Part shown: piece by piece, positions 6,730 to 12,096 of the stretch
How the letters are laid out: each line of letters opens with the position of its first letter
Position numbering within the stretch: position 1 is the first letter of the stretch
Source of the DNA: Gallionellaceae bacterium
GTDB taxonomy: Bacteria > Pseudomonadota > Gammaproteobacteria > Burkholderiales > Gallionellaceae
Reading direction: 5' to 3'
NCBI GenBank assembly: GCA_003445795.1
Contig: DMCN01000068.1
Coordinates: 1-12,096, forward strand
Length of the DNA stretch: 12,096 bases
Notes under the pieces: model-generated
Told to the model about the DNA's origin: nothing
Database searches by the model: none
Seen by the model: only the letters and a program-made list of their open reading frames with translations
Program-made: the position numbers and the translations under genes

Positions 6730-7687
6730 GGATGCCCAGACCGGACAGCGCCGCGATGACTTCTTCAAGCGCCGGCGGCGTGTGCTTGCCGCCGAGATTG
6801 ACCGCGCGTGCACCGGCATACAGGCCGGTCAGCCCGGGATCGGTGGCGGTGTAGATACCGACGGTAGGCACATCGAGCGCGGCAGCGAGATGGCTCAGGC
6901 CGGTGTCCACGCCGATGACGGCGCGAGCTCGGCCCAGCAGGGCAGCTGCTTCATTGAGATTCAGCCGCGGCGCGCAGACGGCATCGGGGATGGAGGCGCT
7001 CAAACGTTCGGCGCGGTTCTTTTCCTTCTCGCTACCCCAAGGCAGGACAGCGCGCATCCCGGCCAAGTGCAGTCGCTTGCCCAAAGCGGTCCAGTTCTGC
7101 TCGTCCCATAACTTGTCGTCGCGGCTGGTGGCATGCAGCAGCGCGGCATAAGGCTGCGCAGGCAACCAGGGCAGCGCCACATCGGGGGTACGGATGCCGT
7201 AATCGGGGAGGCCTTCCGCGCTGTAGCCGAGCGCGGCTGCGGACAGTCGGCGGTTGCGCTCGACCGCATGCAAGTCTTTGGAGACGGTGAAGGTTCGGTC
7301 ATAGAACCAGCTGGCCAGCGGTTCGCGCGCACTGCCCCAGGCGTAGCCGCAACGGACCGTATGGGTGCAGTGGGTGATCAGGGCGCTCTTGAGGAGTCCC
7401 TGGGTGTCGAGAGCAATGCTGTAATGCCGGTCGCGCAGGGTGCGGCAGACTGACTTCATTTCATGCCGTGAGGCCCACAAGGACTTGCGCCAGCGGCGTA
7501 CTGCGACGGGGACGACATCACGCACGCCGGGATGCAGTTTTGGCAAGGCCGCAAAATTCTCTTCCACCACCCAGTCGATCTTCGCGCCGGGAAAATGCCG
7601 AAGAATGTCAGTGACGACAGGCAGGTTGTGCAGCACATCGCCCAGCGAGGAGGTTTTGATCAGAATGATGTCGGGCGCGTTTTGCAT
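6722..7687 (-). CDS. waaC: Lipopolysaccharide heptosyltransferase I
   Basis: WaaC/RfaC adds the first L-glycero-D-manno-heptose to Kdo in the LPS inner core (glycosyltransferase family 9, cytoplasmic side of the membrane). The 321-residue protein begins MQNAPDIILIKTSSLGDVLHNLP, matching the family's start; Asp17 in SSLGDVLH is the expected catalytic aspartate. The C-terminal GT-B donor-site segment is clear: IGVDTGLSHLAAALDVPTVGIYTATDPGLTGLY at about 258-290. An upstream ATG at 7777 would add 30 unrelated residues reaching into the divergent promoter region, so 7687 is preferred. It is the first gene of the leftward block. A weak -10-like TATCAT lies on the minus strand at 7718-7723 with no convincing -35. 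Heptosyltransferase II is a less likely alternative, since the opening motif and waaA partnership favour type I. Confidence 0.94.
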   Translation of the reverse strand: MQNAPDIILIKTSSLGDVLHNLPVVTDILRHFPGAKIDWVVEENFAALPKLHPGVRDVVPVAVRRWRKSLWASRHEMKSVCRTLRDRHYSIALDTQGLLKSALITHCTHTVRCGYAWGSAREPLASWFYDRTFTVSKDLHAVERNRRLSAAALGYSAEGLPDYGIRTPDVALPWLPAQPYAALLHATSRDDKLWDEQNWTALGKRLHLAGMRAVLPWGSEKEKNRAERLSASIPDAVCAPRLNLNEAAALLGRARAVIGVDTGLSHLAAALDVPTVGIYTATDPGLTGLYAGARAVNLGGKHTPPALEEVIAALSGLGIHV

Positions 7688-7741
7688 GAGTGTCTTAGGG
7701 CAACAACCAAGGTCGCCATGATACACGAGCGGTTTTTGCGC

Positions 7742-7771
7742 TTGACACCCCATGTCGGCAACTGGTGTAAT
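7742..7771 (+). promoter_or_regulatory. Sigma-70 promoter for the rightward regulator-manC-gmd unit
   Basis: A consensus -35 hexamer TTGACA (7742-7747) is separated by 18 bp from a -10 hexamer TGTAAT (7766-7771). Transcription would begin near 7778, about 25 bases before the start codon at 7803. An in-frame ATG at 7752 lies inside this promoter and would not be on the transcript, supporting 7803 as the real start. Confidence 0.65.
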
Positions 7772-7778
7772 GCGCACC

Positions 7779-7793
7779 GTTCACCGACTGAAC
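7779..7793. promoter_or_regulatory. Short inverted repeat at the predicted transcription start, possible regulator-binding site
   Basis: GTTCA (7779-7783), a 5-base spacer, then TGAAC (7789-7793), placed directly at and after the predicted transcription start and just before the MarR-type gene. The site would suit autorepression by a dimeric winged-helix protein. A second weak pair, ACACC (7745-7749) and GGTGT (7764-7768), lies across the promoter spacer. Five-base arms are short, so chance is a real alternative. Confidence 0.3.
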
Positions 7794-7802
7794 ACACTAT
7801 CA

Positions 7803-8150
7803 ATGCTAGATGAAACAACCCATTACGGTCTGCTCAAGACCCTGGAAGAGAACCCCGGCCTTTCGCAGAGAGATCTGGCAAAGCGGCTGGGCGTCAGCCT
7901 TGGCAAAGTCAATTTCTGCCTCAATGCGCTGGTTGAGAAGGGCAGTCTCAAGATCAACAACTTCCGCAACAGCGAGAACAAGCTGGCTTACGCCTACTTG
8001 CTGACACCGCAAGGGATTGAGTCCAGGGCTCGAATGACGGTGGAGTTCCTCAAATACAAGGTGCAGGAATACGAGAGGCTGCGTGCAGAGATTGAAGACC
8101 TGAAACGCGAAGCGGAGCAAAAAGGCCTGCTGGAGAATGCCCATGAGTGA
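7803..8150 (+). CDS. MarR-type EPS-associated transcriptional regulator
   Basis: A 115-residue winged-helix DNA-binding protein resembling the EPS-associated MarR subfamily often found at the head of exopolysaccharide loci. The sequence shows a helix-turn-helix at about 19-45 (LSQRDLAKRLGVSLGKVNFCLNALVEKG, read in parts), a beta wing (about 46-68, with NFRNSENKLAYAYLLTP), then a charged C-terminal helix from about 74 to 107 with heptad-like spacing that could form a dimerising coiled coil. The start at 7803 is chosen because homologs begin near M-x-D-E and because the promoter at 7742-7771 excludes the upstream ATG at 7752. No strong ribosome site is seen. It overlaps manC by 8 bp, so regulator and first biosynthetic enzyme are probably co-translated. 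It likely controls this operon and perhaps its own promoter. Target and ligand are unknown. Confidence 0.88.
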   Translation: MLDETTHYGLLKTLEENPGLSQRDLAKRLGVSLGKVNFCLNALVEKGSLKINNFRNSENKLAYAYLLTPQGIESRARMTVEFLKYKVQEYERLRAEIEDLKREAEQKGLLENAHE

Positions 8151-9546
8151 GGTACATGCAGTGATACTGGCCGGAGGCAGCGGCAGCCGGCTGTGGCCGC
8201 TGTCGCGCCAGCATCTCCCCAAGCAATTCCTTGCGCTGGACGGCAAGGCGACCCTGCTGCAAACGACGATCAATCGATTGTCGCCGACAATAGCAGCGAA
8301 GAACGTATTGATCGTTACTCAGGAATCGCATGCCAAGGGAGAGGCATATCATGCCTTGCTGCCGTATCGCGCCCTGTATGAACCCATTGGCCGCAATACC
8401 GCCCCGGCGATCGCACTGGCTGCCGCATATCTCATGGCGGAGGGAGACGACCCGGTCATGGTGGTGCTGCCCGCCGACCATATCATCAAGGACGAAGTGC
8501 AGTTCCGCGAACATCTGGACATCGCCATCCGCGCGGCGGAAAGCGGCAAGCTGGTCACCTTCGGCATTCAGCCGACTCGGCCCGACACGGGTTTCGGCTA
8601 TATCAAGGCACATCCCGGCGAGAACGGGCAGATCCATGAAGTGGAGCGATTCACCGAGAAGCCCGATCTCGCGACCGCAGAGATGTTCCTCAAAGAGGGT
8701 GACTATTACTGGAACTCCGGTATGTTCGTCTGGCGCGCATCGGTGATCTTGGCCGAGATACAGCGATATCTGCCGGAGGTGCATGGCATCGTTCAGTCCA
8801 TACTGACAGAGAGCCGGGCAGGAAAGACATTCCAACAGGCAGTCGAAGATCATTTTGCGACCATGCCATCGATCTCGATCGACTACGGCGTACTTGAGAA
8901 ATCCGATCGTGTCTCGCTCATTCCCTGCGATATCGGCTGGAACGACGTTGGCAGCTGGCAGGCGGTTCATGAGATATCTCCCAAAGATAACAACGGCAAT
9001 GCATTGCAGGGAAACGTCATTGCGGTAGGTTGCAAGAACAGTCTGATCCGTGCCGAAAAACGTTTGGTTGCAGCCATCGGGGTGGAAGATCTCTGCGTGA
9101 TCGAGACTGCCGATGCAGTGTTGATCTCGAAGAGCGACCGGACTCAGGACGTCCGCAAAGTGGTGGACGCCTTGCACGCGAAGGGCGCGACCGAGCATAT
9201 CTGCCACACCAAGGTGAACCGGCCATGGGGCAGCTACACCGTGCTGGAAGAGGACCCTGAAGGATTCAAGCTCAAACGCATAGAGGTCGCTCCCGGTGCA
9301 CGTCTTAGCTTGCAAAGCCATCGGCAACGTTCGGAACACTGGGTTGTCGTATCGGGTACCGCGACTGTTACAAATGGCGATGAAGTCATCACCGTGCACA
9401 AGAATCAGAGCACCTACATCCCGATCGGAGCAAAACATCGCCTGGAAAATCGCGGCAACGAGCCGCTTCACATCGTCGAGATCCAGGTTGGCGACTATCT
9501 GGGTGAGGACGATATCCAACGCTATGAAGATAACTACGGCAGATAG
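8143..9546 (+). CDS. manC: Mannose-1-phosphate guanylyltransferase / mannose-6-phosphate isomerase (bifunctional type II)
   Basis: The protein provides GDP-mannose from GTP and mannose-1-phosphate, and probably also interconverts fructose-6-phosphate and mannose-6-phosphate. At 467 residues it matches the two-domain type. The N-terminal pyrophosphorylase has GGSGSRLWPLSR at 11-22 with P-K-Q-F at 26-29, V-L-P-A-D-H at 108-113, F-G-Y-I at 151-154, the ERFTEKP motif at 168-174 and YYWNSGMFVW at 188-197. The C-terminal cupin-type isomerase domain shows Q-S-H-R-Q-R-S-E-H-W at 391-400 and YIPIGAKHRLEN at 425-436. GGAG at 8132-8135 stands 7 bp before the ATG at 8143; an ATG at 8137 would be only 1 bp from it, so 8143 is chosen. 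It overlaps the regulator by 8 bp. A phosphomannomutase (manB), also needed, is not in the window. Confidence 0.96.
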   Translation: MSEVHAVILAGGSGSRLWPLSRQHLPKQFLALDGKATLLQTTINRLSPTIAAKNVLIVTQESHAKGEAYHALLPYRALYEPIGRNTAPAIALAAAYLMAEGDDPVMVVLPADHIIKDEVQFREHLDIAIRAAESGKLVTFGIQPTRPDTGFGYIKAHPGENGQIHEVERFTEKPDLATAEMFLKEGDYYWNSGMFVWRASVILAEIQRYLPEVHGIVQSILTESRAGKTFQQAVEDHFATMPSISIDYGVLEKSDRVSLIPCDIGWNDVGSWQAVHEISPKDNNGNALQGNVIAVGCKNSLIRAEKRLVAAIGVEDLCVIETADAVLISKSDRTQDVRKVVDALHAKGATEHICHTKVNRPWGSYTVLEEDPEGFKLKRIEVAPGARLSLQSHRQRSEHWVVVSGTATVTNGDEVITVHKNQSTYIPIGAKHRLENRGNEPLHIVEIQVGDYLGEDDIQRYEDNYGR

Positions 9547-9569
9547 CCACAAAAAACGAAAGGTCTGAA

Positions 9570-10664
9570 ATGAGCAAAGCCAAAAAAGTCGCACTCATCA
9601 CTGGTGTCACCGGACAGGACGGTGCCTATCTCGCCGAACTCTTGCTGGAAAAGGGTTATGAAGTGCACGGCATCAAGCGCCGCAGTTCTCTGTTCAATAC
9701 CGGACGCATCGACCACCTGTTCCATGACGTGCATGAAAAGGGCAAGCCCTTCTTCCTGCATCACGGCGACATGACTGACTCTTCCAGTTTGACGCATATT
9801 ATCCAGAAGGTGCAGCCGGACGAGATCTACAATCTGGCGGCGCAAAGCCACGTCGCAGTGTCGTTCGAGGAGCCGGAATACACTGCCAACTCAGACGCTC
9901 TGGGTTCGCTGCGCATCCTGGAAGCGATCCGCATGCTTGGTCTGACCAAGAAGACCCGCTTCTACCAAGCTTCCACCTCAGAACTATTTGGCTTGGTGCA
10001 GGAGACCCCGCAGAAAGAAACGACACCGTTCTATCCGCGCAGCCCGTATGCGGTGGCCAAACTTTATGCCTACTGGATAACCGTCAACTACCGCGAGGCC
10101 TACGGCATCTACGCCTGTAACGGCATCCTGTTCAACCATGAGAGCCCGATCCGCGGCGAGACCTTCGTTACGCGCAAGATCACCCGTGCCCTGGCGCGCA
10201 TCAAGCTCGGCCTGCAGGAATGCCTTTATCTGGGCAACATGAACTCGCTGCGCGACTGGGGACATGCCAAAGACTATGTCGAGATGCAGTGGCTGATGCT
10301 GCAACAAGACAAGCCGGAAGATTTTGTCATCGCCACCGGCGTGCAATACAGCGTGCGTGATTTCGTCAATGCAGCGGCCAAAGAACTGGGCATGGCGATC
10401 ACCTGGAAGGGAGAAGGCGTGGAAGAGAAAGGTTACGACGCAGCCGGAAAATGCATCGTTGCCGTCGATCCGCGCTATTTCCGCCCCACCGAAGTGGAAA
10501 CACTGCTGGGCGATGCCAGCAAAGCCAAGAACAAACTCGGCTGGACTCCCAAGATCACCTTTGACGAGTTGGTCAGCGAGATGGTGCGCGAAGACCTTAA
10601 GGGTGCAGAGCGTGATGAGCTGGTGAAGAAACACGGCTACGCGGCTTTTAACCCGCACGAATAA
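9570..10664 (+). CDS. gmd: GDP-mannose 4,6-dehydratase
   Basis: Gmd converts GDP-D-mannose to GDP-4-keto-6-deoxy-D-mannose, the shared branch point for GDP-fucose, GDP-rhamnose, GDP-perosamine and GDP-colitose. The 364-residue extended short-chain dehydrogenase has the TGVTGQDG loop at 11-18, the KRRSS NADP-contact segment at 36-40, NLAAQSHV at 88-95, the S-T-S-E-L-F-G catalytic segment at 135-141 and Tyr160-x-x-x-Lys164 (YAVAK). The sequence around 189-204 reads N-H-E-S-P-I-R-G-E, with Ile at a position that is Arg in the E. coli enzyme; other family members vary there too, so function is probably unaffected. AAAGG at 9559-9563 is a good ribosome site 6 bp before ATG. It is 23 bp after manC and 10 bp before the next gene. 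Confidence 0.97.
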   Translation: MSKAKKVALITGVTGQDGAYLAELLLEKGYEVHGIKRRSSLFNTGRIDHLFHDVHEKGKPFFLHHGDMTDSSSLTHIIQKVQPDEIYNLAAQSHVAVSFEEPEYTANSDALGSLRILEAIRMLGLTKKTRFYQASTSELFGLVQETPQKETTPFYPRSPYAVAKLYAYWITVNYREAYGIYACNGILFNHESPIRGETFVTRKITRALARIKLGLQECLYLGNMNSLRDWGHAKDYVEMQWLMLQQDKPEDFVIATGVQYSVRDFVNAAAKELGMAITWKGEGVEEKGYDAAGKCIVAVDPRYFRPTEVETLLGDASKAKNKLGWTPKITFDELVSEMVREDLKGAERDELVKKHGYAAFNPHE

Positions 10665-10674
10665 AAGTCAGAGC

Positions 10675-11607
10675 ATGAGCAAGAAGAAAATCCTATTGAC
10701 CGGCGGCGGCGGCATGGTCGGACGCAATGTACTCGAACACCCTGCCATCGGCGAGTTTGAAGTACTTGCGCCGCGCAGCGGCGAATTGGACCTGTGTGAC
10801 TTCAATGCCGTGCAAGCTTACTTGCACAAACACCAGCCAGACATGGTGATCCATGCGGCAGGCAAAGTGGGCGGCATACAGGCGAATATGCGCGAACCGG
10901 TTGGTTTCCTGCTGGAGAATCTGGACATGGGGCGCAACATCGTCTGGGGTGCGCACCAGGCGGGCATCAGGCGGCTGATCAATCTGGGCAGCTCCTGCAT
11001 GTACCCGCGCAACCATTCCGAACCGTTGCGCGAAGAGATGGTGCTCAAAGGCGAACTGGAACCGACCAACGAAGGCTATGCGCTGGCGAAAGTGGTGACC
11101 GCACGGCTGTGCGAATACATCATGCGCGAGGATGCGAGCTTCCAATACAAGACGCTCATTCCCTGCAACATCTATGGACGCCACGACAAATTCGATCCGG
11201 CGCATTCGCACCTGATTCCCGCGATCATCCACAAGGTGCACCTTGCGAAGCAGTCCGGGCAGACATCGGTCGAGATATGGGGCGACGGGACGGCGCGGCG
11301 CGAATTCATGTATGCGGGCGATCTGGCTGACGCCCTGCTGCAGTCGATCAGGCAATTCGACACGCTGCCGCCGGTGATGAATGTGGGACTCGGTCACGAC
11401 CACACGATCAATGAATACTACCAGGCTGCTGCCGATGTGATGGGTTACAGCGGCGACTTCGTTCACGACCTCGGCAAGCCGGTCGGGATGGCGCGCAAGC
11501 TGGTGAGTGTAGAGCGACAACAAGCATGGGGTTGGTCAGCGCAGAGAGATCTGCGCGCCGGAATCGAAAGAACGTACGAATACTATCTGAAGGAATCACT
11601 GCAATGA
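10675..11607 (+). CDS. GDP-L-fucose synthase / GDP-L-colitose synthase (ColC)-type epimerase-reductase
   Basis: An NADPH-dependent short-chain dehydrogenase of the Fcl/ColC group (310 residues), acting on the 4-keto GDP-sugar made upstream. Visible are the cofactor loop GGGGMVG at 10-16, HAAGKVGGI at 60-68, the S-S-C-M-Y-P active-site segment at 106-111, Tyr135-x-x-x-Lys139 (GYALAK) and His179 in the segment D-P-A-H-S-H-L-I-P. These are the Ser/Cys/Tyr/Lys/His residues expected for combined 3,5-epimerisation and reduction (Fcl) or 5-epimerisation and reduction (ColC). The two activities are close homologs and cannot be separated with certainty by eye. The following colD-like gene, whose ATG overlaps this stop by 4 bp, makes the ColC role the better guess, so no symbol is given. 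The ribosome site is weak. No defects seen. Confidence 0.9.
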   Translation: MSKKKILLTGGGGMVGRNVLEHPAIGEFEVLAPRSGELDLCDFNAVQAYLHKHQPDMVIHAAGKVGGIQANMREPVGFLLENLDMGRNIVWGAHQAGIRRLINLGSSCMYPRNHSEPLREEMVLKGELEPTNEGYALAKVVTARLCEYIMREDASFQYKTLIPCNIYGRHDKFDPAHSHLIPAIIHKVHLAKQSGQTSVEIWGDGTARREFMYAGDLADALLQSIRQFDTLPPVMNVGLGHDHTINEYYQAAADVMGYSGDFVHDLGKPVGMARKLVSVERQQAWGWSAQRDLRAGIERTYEYYLKESLQ

Positions 11608-12096
11608 GTTTCAAATTTCCACTAGCGACGGCCACCTGGGGGCAAGAAGAACAAGATGCAATGCAACGCGTCATCGCATCCGGCATGTTCACCATGGGCG
11701 CGAACGTGCAAGCCTTTGAGCGCGATTTCGCGCAATACGTCGGCAGCAAGCACTGCGTGATGGTGAACTCCGGTTCATCGGCGGTTTTGCTCATGGTTGC
11801 AGCACTGTTTTATACAAAAAACGCCAAACAGAAATTGCAGAGAGGCGATGAAGTCATCGTTCCCGCAGTGTCATGGAGTACGACGTTCTATCCGTTGTAT
11901 CAATATGGGTTGAAGATCAAGTTCGTTGATATCGACTTAAACACGCTGAACTATGATCTTGATCAACTGGAACAAGCAGTCACCGGCAAGACGCGCGCTA
12001 TCATGGCGGTGAACCTGCTGGGCAACCCAAACGATTTCGACCGCATCAACAAGATCATCGGCAAGCGCGACATCGTGCTGATGGAAGACAACTGCG
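11604..12096 (+). CDS. colD: DegT/DnrJ/EryC1/StrS-family PLP enzyme resembling GDP-4-keto-6-deoxymannose 3-dehydratase (partial, 3' cut by window edge)
   Basis: The first 164 codons of a fold-type I PLP enzyme of the sugar aminotransferase/dehydratase family. The opening P-L-A-T-A-T-W, the M-F-T-M-G at about 28-32, V-N-S-G-S-S-A at about 54-60, G-D-E-V-I-V-P-A-V-S-W-S-T-T near 81-94, V-D-I-D near 108-111, V-N-L-L-G-N-P-N-D-F near 136-145 and M-E-D-N-C at the window end follow, from memory, the E. coli O55 ColD pattern. RfbH-type CDP-sugar dehydrases and perosamine synthases lack the PAVSWSTT and MFTMG combination. ColD removes the C3 hydroxyl on the way to the 3,6-dideoxy sugar colitose, and uses a His where aminotransferases have the PLP lysine; that residue would fall about 70 bases past the window end, so the call is provisional. 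ATG overlaps the previous stop (ATGA). GC drops to about 44% over 11761-11940. Confidence 0.72.
   Translation, partial: MSFKFPLATATWGQEEQDAMQRVIASGMFTMGANVQAFERDFAQYVGSKHCVMVNSGSSAVLLMVAALFYTKNAKQKLQRGDEVIVPAVSWSTTFYPLYQYGLKIKFVDIDLNTLNYDLDQLEQAVTGKTRAIMAVNLLGNPNDFDRINKIIGKRDIVLMEDNC

Noticed and set aside
6730..6819. Longer N-terminus for waaA starting at 6819
   Set aside because: The extra 30 residues are basic and unlike the family, and they lie inside waaC; the start at 6729 gives the expected membrane-anchor opening.
7688..7777. Longer N-terminus for waaC starting at 7777
   Set aside because: The extra residues are unlike any heptosyltransferase start and would run through the divergent promoter region.
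8050..9594. Long open frame (514 codons) on the minus strand across manC
   Set aside because: It lies wholly opposite manC and its neighbours, has no family motifs, and is the kind of antisense frame produced by GC-rich codon bias. manC carries all diagnostic motifs.
11604..12096. Partial DegT-family gene as an RfbH-type CDP-sugar 3-dehydrase
   Set aside because: RfbH proteins have a longer N-terminus with different opening motifs and a T-V-A-A-G-F-P-T-T segment in place of P-A-V-S-W-S-T-T, and the neighbours make GDP-sugars, not CDP-sugars.

Overview
The window is a surface-polysaccharide / lipopolysaccharide precursor locus from a Gram-negative proteobacterium. Moderately high GC, the TolC-WaaA-WaaC-RmlBADC protein set and an EPS-associated MarR-type regulator suggest a betaproteobacterium, possibly from the Nitrosomonadales/Gallionellaceae. 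That placement is inference from sequence style, not a database match.

Layout. Bases 2-547 (+) are the 3' end of a TolC-family outer-membrane efflux gene. Bases 548-729 are a convergent intergenic stretch holding two inverted copies of a 28-bp REP/dRS3-like hairpin repeat. From 7687 down to 730 (-) runs a block of tightly spaced genes: waaC (heptosyltransferase I), waaA (Kdo transferase), rfbB, an AAA_14/DUF4143 ATPase, rfbA, rfbC and rfbD. Most junctions overlap by 4-8 bp or are 4 bp apart. The exception is the ATPase gene, which interrupts the four dTDP-L-rhamnose genes and has a perfect 38-bp AT-rich palindrome just upstream. Bases 7688-7802 are a divergent control region with a good sigma-70 promoter for the rightward unit. 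From 7803 to the window end (+) lie an EPS-associated MarR-type regulator, manC, gmd, an fcl/colC-type reductase and the start of a colD-like DegT-family gene, closely packed and partly overlapping.

How the genes work together. The leftward block builds the inner core (Kdo and first heptose) and dTDP-L-rhamnose (RfbA, RfbB, RfbC, RfbD in pathway order). The rightward block builds GDP-mannose (ManC) and GDP-4-keto-6-deoxy-mannose (Gmd). The last two genes look like the ColC and ColD steps to GDP-L-colitose rather than simply GDP-L-fucose, because the final partial protein resembles GDP-4-keto-6-deoxymannose-3-dehydratase. The residue that would settle this lies about 70 bases beyond the window.

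No clearly new system is visible. The least ordinary items are the ATPase gene with its palindrome inside the rfb operon, the inverted hairpin repeat pair, and the probable 3,6-dideoxyhexose pathway under an EPS-MarR regulator.
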